A DNA stretch of 64,000 nucleotides, taken from positions 62,001 to 126,000 of the IMG/VR virus record IMGVR_UViG_3300029268_000006; one strand, 5' to 3'. Source of the stretch: a virus. Positions 42,543 to 51,804 of this stretch are shown piece by piece (position 1 is the stretch's first letter; each line of letters begins with the position of its first letter). The notes beneath the pieces were generated by a model. That model worked only from the letters and a program-made list of their open reading frames with translations. It searched no databases and was not told the DNA's origin. The position numbers and the translations under genes are program-made.

Positions 42543-42738
42543 TGATAAATTGATAAATGGTTGATTTTAAAAACTCCGAACAGCACAAATTGTACTCAGA
42601 AGAACTCCAAAGTTAGAAATAAAATTACCAATACTATGTCATACTTCTTATAAAACTTAAACAAATTTGGTATGATATTCTCTGTTAAAATTAATCTCTG
42701 AACTGACTGAACAAAAGTACTTCAAATTGTTTAATAAA

Positions 42739-43065
42739 TTAAAATATTATTTCCGAGGAACTCCAATAGTTGTAGGCAACGAAACCACCAACACCCATTT
42801 TATGTAATAAATAAATTTGACTCAGTTCATCTTTGGTTGGTAATCTCCAGTCATCAAACCCACCACCTCTGTAATCAGAACATAATTTTTTAGCATCTTC
42901 CCAGTTGGTACGACCCAAATCAATTTCAGAAACGATTAATTTTTGTTCCTTATTAACTAGTAAGCCACCGTGAATTTTCGATCCTATTTCTCCCGGTTTT
43001 GGTATAAAAATCTTTATTAGTAGGGATGAGTTTGCCCGAATTAACGCCTTTGGAGAGTAAGTCAA
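42739..43065 (-). pseudogene. Truncated DUF1566/Lcl-like domain fragment
   Basis: The reading frame encodes the front of a DUF1566-type domain: VSEIDLGRTNWEDAKKLC, then FDDWRLPTKDELSQIYLL and NYWSSSE, then stops where the family normally continues with an aromatic and VRPVR-type ending. There is no ATG; the frame opens at TTG. Such domains are common on secreted Bacteroidota proteins. It looks like a fragment left in a cargo island. Confidence 0.5.
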
Positions 43066-43195
43066 TGGACCCTCGTAGAATTAGGAATCAAAAGGTAGAA
43101 TCTGTTATTTTATAATATTTTTATGTAAAATATATGATTTTATTTAACTATTACAGATATTAATGTAATTGAAAAAAATATTATTATTCCATACA

Positions 43196-44533
43196 TTAGT
43201 AAATTAAAATATTATTTCTATAACCAGAATTTGTATTTAACCACCAATCTTGATATAAAGAACCACCAGATTCAGCCCATTCACCAAAATGTAAATATGC
43301 TCCTGATATATCAGATCTTTCTGATGGATAATCAAATTTTCCGTAGATATCAATAGCCCAAGATAAATTTGATTTTGATTTATAATATTTATTTATACCC
43401 GGATTAGTATCATCATCAAAAGTTCCAAATAAAGAAATATCAGCTAAATCTGTTGGTTTATAATTTGGTAAATGAATTTCTTGACCACGAACACTATTTT
43501 TAATCATAAATGGATTCCAACTCTGAATATTTAAATCTTGCAAAGTCACAATATTATTAACAAATTTAATATGTATATTGAAAATTTTCCAAGGACATGG
43601 AGTTTCCCTTTTTATTGTATTCCAAGAACTCATAAATTTATGTGTATCATCAAATATAATGAATGTTGCTTTTGATTGACCAGATTCAGTTCCATTTGAA
43701 TTAATTGAATATCCCGATTGATCACCAAAACCAGTCACACTTATAATTGACGATGGGTTAACATTTGGAAATTGAAAACCAAACCCATTTAATAAGCCAG
43801 CCCCTTGTGCCCTTACAATAAAAGTAACATAAACATCATATATTTTACTTTGTGAATTTGATAAAATTTTAAATTTGTATCCCATAACCAAATCGTTCAT
43901 ATCATAATCACCATAACTTGGCCAAAGATCTTCAAAAGCTAATGTTGAAGTGTCCGTTGCTGGATAATAATTAATTATCGTATCTAGTGGTGTTGGTGGA
44001 ACATAAACATTACAATTATTTGATGGATCAGATACATTAGTTCCGGAAATAACAATATTATCCAATTGTCCTCTTGAATTCCCACCATTTCCTGTCCATT
44101 GCCATCTAATTTTACGAATTCCTGTTTGAGTATTATTAATTGTGGCGTGTTTACTTGAACCATTTGTATATGTAAATGACCAAACATCAGTTTTACTACC
44201 ATCTTCTTTAACAATATAAACAGTTAGTTTTCTTGTTCCATCTTTTGATGGTACAGCATGGTCAAATTCTATATTACCAACACTTAAATTGATCCAAGGG
44301 CTTTCTAATCTACAAATATTAGTGTGACCAAGATTATCAGTTTCACAAACATCTGTACCATTAAAACCATTACCTGTAACTTTAGTATTGAAATATGTAC
44401 TATTAGGACCAATACCCCAACATAAATTGTAATAATATAACCAGTTACCATCTTCAAAATTGTTATTTACTATTTGAGAATAACTAAATAAACCTATTAA
44501 ACTTAATAAGGTTATTAATATTAATTTTTTCAT
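43196..44533 (-). CDS. Secreted LruC-domain protein (Bacteroidota type)
   Basis: The 445-aa product has a signal peptide (MKKLILITLLSLIGLFSYSQ, cleavage after SYS/Q). Residues 20-175 look like a lectin-type beta sandwich (NNNFEDGNWLYYY). Residues 195-445 are a LruC (DUF4842) domain: LAFEDLWPSYGDYDMNDLV, HLPNYKPTDLADISLF, YPSERSDISGAYLHF and GEWAESGG. Such proteins sit on the surface of Bacteroidota and are unusual in a phage. It may alter the lysogenised or infected cell surface or be passenger DNA. Confidence 0.75.
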   Translation of the reverse strand: MKKLILITLLSLIGLFSYSQIVNNNFEDGNWLYYYNLCWGIGPNSTYFNTKVTGNGFNGTDVCETDNLGHTNICRLESPWINLSVGNIEFDHAVPSKDGTRKLTVYIVKEDGSKTDVWSFTYTNGSSKHATINNTQTGIRKIRWQWTGNGGNSRGQLDNIVISGTNVSDPSNNCNVYVPPTPLDTIINYYPATDTSTLAFEDLWPSYGDYDMNDLVMGYKFKILSNSQSKIYDVYVTFIVRAQGAGLLNGFGFQFPNVNPSSIISVTGFGDQSGYSINSNGTESGQSKATFIIFDDTHKFMSSWNTIKRETPCPWKIFNIHIKFVNNIVTLQDLNIQSWNPFMIKNSVRGQEIHLPNYKPTDLADISLFGTFDDDTNPGINKYYKSKSNLSWAIDIYGKFDYPSERSDISGAYLHFGEWAESGGSLYQDWWLNTNSGYRNNILIY

Positions 44534-44563
44534 ATATCTAATTTTTATTTTTTTATTTTATTT

Positions 44564-44947
44564 TTATTCAATAATATAATCAAATGCTATTTCATTTGAT
44601 AATAAATCTATTGTTTTTGTTTTACTACCATATACCAAAACAATTTTTGTTTCAGTTGTTGGGACTGTAAATTTTATAATATAATCTGCATTCATAACTA
44701 AAATATCCATATAATAAGTAGTATCACCAATAGATGATTTAACATATAAGATGTTTAGAATTTGAGAATTGACACTTTTCAATCCAATAATATTTAAAGT
44801 TATTTCTTTTGAAGTTTTCCAATCAAAATTGGAATTGACAATTAATTCTTTGGTTGGTTTTGGTGTATCACTTGGATTAATATCCACCTTTTTACAAGAT
44901 ATTAAAGTGATAATCAATAATATAAATATAAATACTAACTTTTTCAT
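44564..44947 (-). CDS. Small outer-surface lipoprotein related to LruC protein N-termini
   Basis: The 127-aa protein has a lipoprotein signal (LVFIFILLIITLISC with Cys at the lipobox, then KK). The mature part contains NSNFDWKTSKEITLNI, a motif that normally opens LruC-domain lipoproteins in Bacteroidota. It lies 30 bases upstream of the LruC gene on the same strand, so the two may be a split version of one ancestral lipoprotein. An A/T-rich leader without Shine-Dalgarno suits the host group. Confidence 0.65.
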   Translation of the reverse strand: MKKLVFIFILLIITLISCKKVDINPSDTPKPTKELIVNSNFDWKTSKEITLNIIGLKSVNSQILNILYVKSSIGDTTYYMDILVMNADYIIKFTVPTTETKIVLVYGSKTKTIDLLSNEIAFDYIIE

Positions 44948-45127
44948 TTTGTCTAAATTTGTTTCTATTATATATTAAATTCAGACTATATGAGTTTAGT
45001 ATTTTTCTGAGTTAATACTAATTTTGATATTGATAATCAGATAATTGATGTAATTTATGTAGTCACTTTTTTAGTAAGTGTGTTCATTTTTGTATGTTTT
45101 GTGTTTAAAAAAATTATATTTTTGATT

Positions 45128-45440
45128 CGAAATATTTATTTGTTTCTGCCCCCCTTTCTTCCCAAGTTGTGTGATTTCCCATAAATTCATCATCAAATCC
45201 CATGAAATTTATAAAATTAAGGCAATCAATCAATTACATTACCATAAACTTTTGTATTTGAATAAGAAATATCTTTTTCAATTATTTTTGAAAAATATGA
45301 TATCCATAATCTTCGTGAACATTTATCCATTTATGACCATCCTGATAGTCTAATGTTAATGTTACACCCAAATAAAAAAGACTTTGCTTATTTGGTTTAT
45401 TTGGAACCAAATATCCAATGATAATTGCAAATATGTGTTT
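45128..45440 (-). pseudogene. Decayed phage gene interrupted by stops and frameshifts
   Basis: On the minus strand one frame encodes GVTLTLDYQDGHKWINVHED and YGYHIFQK, then a stop; another continues KDISYSNTKVYGNVID, and a third ends NFMGFDDEFMGNHTTWEERG and AETNKYFESKI. The ending resembles a conserved small phage protein. The IS inserted just upstream. Confidence 0.5.
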
Positions 45441-45467
45441 TAATTTATTCGTTTCTTTTTAATTCTA

Positions 45468-46335
45468 TAGGTATAGGCGCTTAGGTATCCCGTGTTTTGA
45501 TACCTTTGAGCCATGGAAACAAGAGAAATTTTCAGCGGCGTGAACTCAATCAAAATGGTCCTGGGAAAAAACCCTTTTCAAGACGCTGTTCAAAATGCAA
45601 ATATGATGAAAGTCCGACTGCAGGAACAATGTTTGATAAAACCAAGTTTTCATTGTTAATCGCGTTCCACATTGTTTTTAAAATTGGGACAAAGAAAAAA
45701 GGGATGTCCTCATTAGAATTAAGTCATGAATTTGAGTTACGGCAAAAAACTTGCTGGGAGTTTAAATGGAAGATACAGCAAGCGATGCAGAGTAGTTTAA
45801 TGTATCCTCTTGAAGGTGAGGTTCATGTTGATGAATTATGGATCGGCGGGCCTGAGCAAATAAAAAGAGGTCGGAGTATAGGATCCAAAAAACTTGTTGT
45901 TTTAGCTTTAGAAAAATTATCTGATGGGGTTGGGAGAGCTTATGCACAAATAATCGAACATACATCAGCAAAAGAATTCAGAGGATTTTTCGATAACCAT
46001 ATTTCAAAGAACGCTAAAATAATAACCGATGAATGGAAAGGATACAGTCCATTAAAAAAAGAGTATCCCGGCATTGAACAACGGAAATCAGACGATGGTA
46101 ATTCTTTTGTTGACCTGCATGTTCATATTATGAATTTAAAAGGTTGGTTGAGAGGAATACACCATCACTGCAGTAAAGAAAGATTACAGGGTTATCTTGA
46201 TGAATACCATTATAGATACAATAGAAGAAATAATATGGACACAATCTTCGATTTGCTCCTTAAAAAGATGGTTATTAATGAACCGATTCGTTTATCTACG
46301 GGCATTTCGGAGGGATAACTAAACGCCTATACCTA
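45468..46335 (+). mobile_element. IS1595-family insertion sequence, 868 bp
   Basis: The element has terminal inverted repeats starting TAGGTATAGGCG at the left, matched at the right as CGCCTATACCTA; the match extends about 24 bases with two mismatches. Flanking 8-bp duplications are perfect. It carries one transposase gene that lacks the usual N-terminal zinc-ribbon half. Its right end supplies the stop codon of the neighbouring gene at 46333. Confidence 0.9.
45497..46318 (+). CDS. IS1595/ISXO2-type transposase, probably N-terminally incomplete
   Basis: The frame encodes an ISXO2-like transposase: second half of the zinc ribbon (RRCSKCKYDESPTAGTMF), then VHVDELWIGG (first Asp), IITDEWKGYSPL (second Asp), and VHIMNLKGWLRGIHHH with YLDEYHYRYNRR at the end. 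Normal family members begin with a CPxCG pair about 30 residues earlier; here a stop codon in the left inverted repeat and only a TTG start leave no room for it. So it may be inactive despite fresh target duplications, or initiates unusually. It differs in base composition from neighbours. Confidence 0.85.
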   Translation: MIPLSHGNKRNFQRRELNQNGPGKKPFSRRCSKCKYDESPTAGTMFDKTKFSLLIAFHIVFKIGTKKKGMSSLELSHEFELRQKTCWEFKWKIQQAMQSSLMYPLEGEVHVDELWIGGPEQIKRGRSIGSKKLVVLALEKLSDGVGRAYAQIIEHTSAKEFRGFFDNHISKNAKIITDEWKGYSPLKKEYPGIEQRKSDDGNSFVDLHVHIMNLKGWLRGIHHHCSKERLQGYLDEYHYRYNRRNNMDTIFDLLLKKMVINEPIRLSTGISEG

Positions 46336-46773
46336 TAATTCTAATTTTAAATCTTCTATATTAAAAAAAACATTTCCACCATTGGACATACAAAAAATAT
46401 ACATTATATCCCATCTTTCTGGTTCTTGATCGAATAACACCCAACATTTTTTACCTTTTCCAATCATATAACCCAGTTCCAGATGACATGATTTTCCGGC
46501 TGGCATTACCAAAACAGCCATATCACAACGATCCAGATGAAACTTATCAAATTCAAATATGTGTTTTGCTGCCCAACCATTAAGTGCTTCTTTATATGAT
46601 ATGTTTTTAGTCTTTTCATATTCTCTCCAAAAATCATCTGCTTCTGGCCCCGGTGAAAACCAATCATCAAAAACATCAAATCCCATTTTTCTTAATTCAT
46701 TTCCGATAACCGGAATTTTCGGGTTCTTCAAAGCACCCATCAAATATATACTTTTTGTTTTTTTAATTTCCAT
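46333..46773 (-). CDS. Nucleoside 2-deoxyribosyltransferase-like protein, 3' end altered by IS
   Basis: The 146-aa protein has the Rossmann-like pattern KSIYLMGALKN, then DRCDMAVLVMPAGKSCHLEL (with the nucleophile-region Glu) and GYMIGKGKKCWVLF, as in nucleoside 2-deoxyribosyltransferases and related TIR-like nucleotide enzymes. The stop TAG is the first three bases of the IS inverted repeat. Joining the frame over the IS to the other side of the duplication would add only Lys-Arg-Asn-Glu before TAA, so function is probably kept. Confidence 0.75.
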   Translation of the reverse strand: MEIKKTKSIYLMGALKNPKIPVIGNELRKMGFDVFDDWFSPGPEADDFWREYEKTKNISYKEALNGWAAKHIFEFDKFHLDRCDMAVLVMPAGKSCHLELGYMIGKGKKCWVLFDQEPERWDIMYIFCMSNGGNVFFNIEDLKLEL

Positions 46774-46816
46774 ATGTTTAGTTATTTATGATTATAGGTT
46801 AAATTCTCTTGAAAGT

Positions 46817-47113
46817 TTATATTCCAAATAAAGGTTTTAAAATTTTATCAATAACAAATTTATTAACTTTGTCGTAATTATAATCTTCTAAATAACCATC
46901 ATTGTCAATTTTTCCTTTAACTAATTTGTTTTTAATTAGACAAATAATTAAATCACCATCCCAAGAAGAATTACCAAATGGTCTTTTACCATTAAATCCT
47001 TCTTGTTCCAACCATAATTTTTCCATCAATTTATAAAAAAATTCACGAATTGTGACTTCTTTATGTAAATCTTGTGATTTGAATTTTAAATTTAAAATTT
47101 CTTCTGTTTCCAT
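46817..47113 (-). CDS. Hypothetical protein (98 aa)
   Basis: Starts METEEILNLKFKSQDLHKEV, contains REFFYKLMEKLWLEQEGFNG and NSSWDGDLIICLIKNKLV, a pattern typical of a widespread small phage protein of unknown function. Three bases after the zinc-ribbon gene, so probably co-transcribed. Confidence 0.55.
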   Translation of the reverse strand: METEEILNLKFKSQDLHKEVTIREFFYKLMEKLWLEQEGFNGKRPFGNSSWDGDLIICLIKNKLVKGKIDNDGYLEDYNYDKVNKFVIDKILKPLFGI

Positions 47114-47116
47114 AAT

Positions 47117-47326
47117 TTAAAAATTTATTTTTTCTTCGTTTAATATTTTTTCTAACTTTTCAAATCTTGTTTTATTAATGTATTTTTCTTCTGATAATAA
47201 ATCTTTCCAATTTACAATGCAATTACATTTATTACATTTCTGAAGAAGGAAATGTCCAAACGGTTGTTTTTGCCAATCATAAGAACCACATTCAGGACAA
47301 CACCAATTTTCAGTCAAAGGAACCAA
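47117..47326 (-). CDS. Zinc-ribbon protein (69 aa)
   Basis: CCPECGSYDW and CNKCNCIVNW provide two Cys pairs of a zinc ribbon; the C-terminal helix is RFEKLEKILNEEKINF. The only start is TTG, overlapping the end of the upstream 55-aa gene. It has a broken paralogue at 47482-47730 and a third fragment near 47735-47795. Confidence 0.55.
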   Translation of the reverse strand: MVPLTENWCCPECGSYDWQKQPFGHFLLQKCNKCNCIVNWKDLLSEEKYINKTRFEKLEKILNEEKINF

Positions 47327-47477
47327 TTTTATAAAAATTTATTTTTTCTGCTTTGTCAATTACATTTTTTATTTTACTATATAATTCTTCACTTATTACG
47401 GGATCATCCCAAGGACCACTTGTTATATCAAATATCATTTTTAATGTTTCTAACAATTCTTTATTGATTTCTTCCAT
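47310..47477 (-). CDS. Small acidic protein (55 aa)
   Basis: Begins MEEINKELLETLKMIFDITS and runs for 55 codons between the two zinc-ribbon copies, overlapping the TTG start of the intact copy by 17 bases. It ends KAEKINFYKIGSFD, sharing the EKINF tail of the zinc-ribbon family, probably by descent from the same tail. Unknown role. Confidence 0.4.
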   Translation of the reverse strand: MEEINKELLETLKMIFDITSGPWDDPVISEELYSKIKNVIDKAEKINFYKIGSFD

Positions 47478-47481
47478 GAAT

Positions 47482-47730
47482 TTATATGTTTATTTTTTCT
47501 TCGTTTAATATTTTTTCCAATGTTTCAAATCTGGTTTTGTTAATATTTTCTTCAATGGATAATAAATCATTCCGAGTTCCTATCCAATTACATTTATTAC
47601 ATTTTTGATTACTTATATTTAAATACCAACACCAATGTCAACATCCATCATCAGAACCACATTCAGGACAACACCAATCAACCAAAGATGTTATATTTTC
47701 AAATTGGTCCAGTGCAAGATTACCACTCAT
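47482..47730 (-). pseudogene. Zinc-ribbon paralogue with internal TGA
   Basis: An 83-codon frame (MSGNLALDQFENITSLVDW then CCPECGSDDGC) is broken only by TGA at 47638-47640, then continues HWCWYLNISNQKCNKCNW to RFETLEKILNEEKINI. Without the TGA it would be a full copy of the neighbour at 47117-47326. Confidence 0.6.
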
Positions 47731-47809
47731 TTGAATTTATTTTTAATTCATCTAATATTTTTTTCAATGTTTCAAATCTTTTTTCATTGATACCAACCAG
47801 AATAAGACA

Positions 47810-50800
47810 TTATTTCAATTTCTTTTTTAATTCATCTAGTTCATCCAACCAAATATCTTCTATTTTGATACTTTCCAGAATTTTCAATTTTTCTTTACTT
47901 TTTTCAAATTCTTCTTTTAATTCAATCAACTTCTCTTTCGTTAAACTAACAATTGACATATTTAAAAGATAAGAATACCCATCGTTGACTTTCATCAAAT
48001 CTAATTTGATAATATCCTTTTCAATATCTTCCCTTGTTCTTTTATTTATTTTTAGTTTATCATCAATAACATTTTTAATAAACAACATCCTGTTTTTAAT
48101 GATTTCTATATCATATTTTAGTTGTTTTATCTGAAAAAGTTTCCTTTTGTTATAGTAATCTAAACGAACATCGAAATAATGATTTATTATATCATATTGA
48201 TTGTCAAATTTTTTAATCTTTTTATTTTCATCAAAAAGGTGCATGTTTCCAAATGGTATGTAAGTTTCCATTTTCAATGATTTCCAAATATTACTTAAAA
48301 ATTCTTTCGGAACATCTCTGGTCAAATAAATTTTTATTTTAATATCCTTTTCATTCCCGTCTTTTGTCCAATCACGAATATATGCCTTCCTTATTAATTT
48401 TCCCTTATCATCTTTTTTATCATCTGATAATTCATCCAGAAATTCAAAATATTTGTTGTTCCAAGTCCACAACGGTAATTCTTTTATTTCGTAAACATGA
48501 TCTGATATTTTATCCATTAATCCTCTGGAAATGTATCTTTTATTTTCTAAATCCATTATAATTTTACCTTTGAAATATTTATAATATGGATTTAATTCTA
48601 TATTTTTCTTTCCTTTAATTTTATTTTGAAGATATGTGATAAGATCAACCGGATTAAAACTAGGAATATCTGTTGAATAACCATATCCAATTCCAGCTGC
48701 ACCATTCATTAAAATTGTGGGTATTATAGGAACATAAAAATTCGGTTCTATTGGAAATCCATCATCATTTTGATATGTAAGAACATCATTATCTTCTTTT
48801 CTAAAAATATAATGTGTTAATTCATTTAATTTTGTAAAAATATAACGTGGACTAGCTGAATCATCACCACCTTTTAATCGTGAACCAAATTGTCCTTTCG
48901 GTAATAAAAGATTAATATTATTTGTTCCAACAAAATCTTGTGCCATTGCAATAATGGTTTGTTCCAAAGAAATATTTCCTTGATGATAAGCTGCAATTTC
49001 AATTATAGAACCAGATAAGGAACTAACTTTTATTTCACCCTTTATATTTTTTTTATATAAAGTATAAATAACCTTTCTTTGACTCGGTTTTAGACCATCT
49101 ACAATACTTGGAATAGTTCTAATGTTATCTGACATTGAAAAATCCATCAATTCATTATTTATAAATTTATCATAGGTTTGTTTGGTTGTAAATTTATCAA
49201 TAAAATCAACAGGATTATAATTTTTCATCCATTCTTTTCGATCATTTGCTCTTTTAGAATTAAAAGCTAAATCAATAAGATCTTCCGTATTCATTTTAAC
49301 GTCATAATAGTAACGTATAAGATGTTTGTTTATATTTTTGAAGAAAGACTTCATCTCATTCGGTTCTATCGTCCCAAGTCCTTTAATCCACTTAATTTCA
49401 CTACCAACCAAATTGTCTTTTTCTTTCTTATAATCTTCCAATCTGTAAAAATATTTCATTTTATTTCCTTTAGTGGTACACTTTATAATTGGTGTAGTAA
49501 AATCTTGTAAAAAATTCATAGATAAAAGTTCTGGCCAAAATGTATCAAACAGATTTATAATCAGTCCTCTAATATGATTCCCATCGCAATCAGCATCTGC
49601 CATCAATACCACTTTACCATATCTCAATTTCGATGTTTCAGTATATTTTTTTCCAAATTCCAATCCTAAAATATTTATTATACTTTTAATTTCTTCATTT
49701 TCTCTTACTTTTTGTAAATTAACATCTCTACAATTCATCGGCTTACCTTTTAGCGGAAAAACACCAAAGTATGACGCATCAACTTCCGACAAACCAGCTA
49801 TAATGGAAGAGCTTGCCGAATCACCTTCTGCGAGAAAAAGCAAGCATTTATCACTTTCATATGTTCCAGCCTTTTTTGCGTCATCCAGTTTTGAAATTTT
49901 TATTTTATGTTTACCAATTTCTTTTTTGGTATCAACTTGTTCTTTAATATTTAGAAATTTAATAACATCTTCAATAATTTTGGAATTTGAAAATTGTTTG
50001 ATCAATTTTTCGGATAATTCCGGACTACCACCATTTATTTTACTTGTCAAAGTTTCTTTCGATTGTTCATCAAATGTTGGATTATCTATTTTTGAATTAA
50101 CAAATAGGAAAATATTATTTTTTATATCATTTGATTTAATATTTAATTTTTTATATTTCTTAGATAATATTTCTTGTGTGCTTTTTGTTAATTGATTCGA
50201 AATATAATTTACGTGTGTTCCGCCTTTATATGTTGATATTCCATTAACCATTGAAACTTGATTGAAACCACCGTCAAATGATTTTGCAATTCCTATTTCC
50301 CAATCATCATTTAATTTTTCTGTAAAGAGTTCGGAATTATCATCAACAAATAATTTCATGTAGTCTTTGAAATTTTTAACTGGTATTAATACATTATTGA
50401 AATACACTTTAATTCCCTGACAATAAACAGAAATATCAACACATCTTCTTAATAAAACGGATTTTATTTCATCATCCATTTCAGTTAAACCAAATCTGTT
50501 GAAATCCGGATAAAATGTTATTTTTGTATAATTCTTTTTTAAACCGGATATTTTTGGTTTTGTTTTTTTAGACATATTATCGGTAAATTCTTGATAATAT
50601 TTATTTTTACCATCTGCTGTTTCAACTATAAATTTTTTAGAAAAAATATTTGTACTTTTAGCCCCGATTCCATTTCGTCCACCCCAAGTTCTTTTTATAT
50701 TATCGTCAAAATTTTCGCTAGTGAAGGTATTTCCGAATAACATTTCCGGCAAGTACATCTTTTCTTTTTTATGTATTACCACTGGAATTCCGGGACCATC

Positions 50801-51088
50801 ATTTGTAATAGAAATATTATCTTTTTCAACATCAACTTTAATATATTTTACCTTTGCTGTTCTTATGAAATGATCAGATGCATTGGTTAGAATTTCATCA
50901 ATAATTTTAAAAAATCCGGGATTATACTTGATATTTTTATTTATAATTTTAATATTATTAATATCTTCAACAATAAAAAGATTTCTATCTTCGGTAATAA
51001 TTGAACCTATGGTAGAATCCGGCCTTAAAAGTATTTGATCTCTATGTTCTAAATGTAAATATTTTTCTTCAATTGTTTTATCTTTCAT
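47810..51088 (-). CDS. Single-chain type IIA DNA topoisomerase (gp39 and gp52 fused)
   Basis: The 1092-aa protein contains the GHKL ATPase domain (IDEILTNASDHF, GRNGIGAKSTN near residue 140), transducer, TOPRIM domain (LAEGDSASSSIIAGL, LMADADCDGNHIRG) and breakage-reunion domain with the SASPRYIFTKLN tyrosine region, followed by a coiled-coil gate (residues about 970-1090). T4 spreads these over gp39, gp60 and gp52; here they are one polypeptide as in eukaryotic topoisomerase II. It would relax torsion during replication. No intein or intron interrupts it. Confidence 0.93.
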   Translation of the reverse strand: MKDKTIEEKYLHLEHRDQILLRPDSTIGSIITEDRNLFIVEDINNIKIINKNIKYNPGFFKIIDEILTNASDHFIRTAKVKYIKVDVEKDNISITNDGPGIPVVIHKKEKMYLPEMLFGNTFTSENFDDNIKRTWGGRNGIGAKSTNIFSKKFIVETADGKNKYYQEFTDNMSKKTKPKISGLKKNYTKITFYPDFNRFGLTEMDDEIKSVLLRRCVDISVYCQGIKVYFNNVLIPVKNFKDYMKLFVDDNSELFTEKLNDDWEIGIAKSFDGGFNQVSMVNGISTYKGGTHVNYISNQLTKSTQEILSKKYKKLNIKSNDIKNNIFLFVNSKIDNPTFDEQSKETLTSKINGGSPELSEKLIKQFSNSKIIEDVIKFLNIKEQVDTKKEIGKHKIKISKLDDAKKAGTYESDKCLLFLAEGDSASSSIIAGLSEVDASYFGVFPLKGKPMNCRDVNLQKVRENEEIKSIINILGLEFGKKYTETSKLRYGKVVLMADADCDGNHIRGLIINLFDTFWPELLSMNFLQDFTTPIIKCTTKGNKMKYFYRLEDYKKEKDNLVGSEIKWIKGLGTIEPNEMKSFFKNINKHLIRYYYDVKMNTEDLIDLAFNSKRANDRKEWMKNYNPVDFIDKFTTKQTYDKFINNELMDFSMSDNIRTIPSIVDGLKPSQRKVIYTLYKKNIKGEIKVSSLSGSIIEIAAYHQGNISLEQTIIAMAQDFVGTNNINLLLPKGQFGSRLKGGDDSASPRYIFTKLNELTHYIFRKEDNDVLTYQNDDGFPIEPNFYVPIIPTILMNGAAGIGYGYSTDIPSFNPVDLITYLQNKIKGKKNIELNPYYKYFKGKIIMDLENKRYISRGLMDKISDHVYEIKELPLWTWNNKYFEFLDELSDDKKDDKGKLIRKAYIRDWTKDGNEKDIKIKIYLTRDVPKEFLSNIWKSLKMETYIPFGNMHLFDENKKIKKFDNQYDIINHYFDVRLDYYNKRKLFQIKQLKYDIEIIKNRMLFIKNVIDDKLKINKRTREDIEKDIIKLDLMKVNDGYSYLLNMSIVSLTKEKLIELKEEFEKSKEKLKILESIKIEDIWLDELDELKKKLK

Positions 51089-51141
51089 AGTCGTTATATA
51101 TTTGATAAAGTATTTTGTTTTGGATTTTTTTTGTTTAAGAA

Positions 51142-51154
51142 TTTTATATATATT
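51142..51154 (+). promoter_or_regulatory. Probable late promoter
   Basis: TTTTATATATATT lies 19 bases before ATG 51174 and inside a longer upstream frame, supporting the downstream start. Confidence 0.4.
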
Positions 51155-51173
51155 GAAAAAATATTATAGTGGT

Positions 51174-51653
51174 ATGAAAGATTTATTTGTGGGTGAGGGG
51201 AAGAATAAAATAAGACTTATTGTAAACGAACAAAAATTAAAAAGAACAGATAAACCAATAATCGATGATCAACCAAAAGAAAGGACAAGAAAAGCAGAAA
51301 TAGAAAGAAAAATCAAGGAAAGGGTTAAAAGTATCATCGACATGAAATATAGAGATATTATTGAACAACAATATGATTTAAACATAAAAAACATAAGTAG
51401 TTATAAACCCCTTTTAGTTAAATTTTTTGGTAAACCGATAAATTTTAAAAATTTGTTAAGTGATTTAAGAGATCTACAAACAGATTATGAAACAATAGAA
51501 TCAGAGAATTCAACATTCGAAAGTTTTGTGGAACAAGTATTATATTCTATTGAAATGTCAAAAATCGGTGCTGAAAAAGACAGACGAAATTTAGTCAAAG
51601 AACATGTTAATAATTTTGGTGATTTCATCCAAAAAAAATTAAAAAAAGATTAA
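51174..51653 (+). CDS. Hypothetical charged helical protein (159 aa)
   Basis: Starts MKDLFVGEGKNKIRLIVNEQ. A basic stretch (KERTRKAEIERKIKERVKSI) is followed by helices. The ATG at 51174 was preferred to one at 51102 because a promoter motif lies between. No family recognised. Followed by 150 bases without a supported gene. Confidence 0.55.
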   Translation: MKDLFVGEGKNKIRLIVNEQKLKRTDKPIIDDQPKERTRKAEIERKIKERVKSIIDMKYRDIIEQQYDLNIKNISSYKPLLVKFFGKPINFKNLLSDLRDLQTDYETIESENSTFESFVEQVLYSIEMSKIGAEKDRRNLVKEHVNNFGDFIQKKLKKD

Positions 51654-51804
51654 ACAAATTTATTGGTACAATAAGTTGATAATCATTTTTTTACATTAAA
51701 TAATGTCAAAAAAGTGGTTTTTTTATTAGATATATATGTTAACGTTAAAAAACGCAAAAAATAAGGTATGAAAAATCCTATAATAAATTAATTATCAGGT
51801 AATT

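Larger units (their letters stand above)
45460..46343. repeat. Perfect 8-bp target-site duplication TAATTCTA around the IS
   Basis: TAATTCTA at 45460-45467 and again at 46336-46343 flank the element directly. Eight bases is the duplication length expected for IS1595-family transposition. Perfect copies indicate a recent insertion. Confidence 0.9.

Noticed and set aside
47638-47640. TGA read as Trp throughout the genome
   Set aside because: Many other genes (IMPDH-like, methyltransferase, clamp loader) end naturally at TGA in overlapping ATGA junctions.
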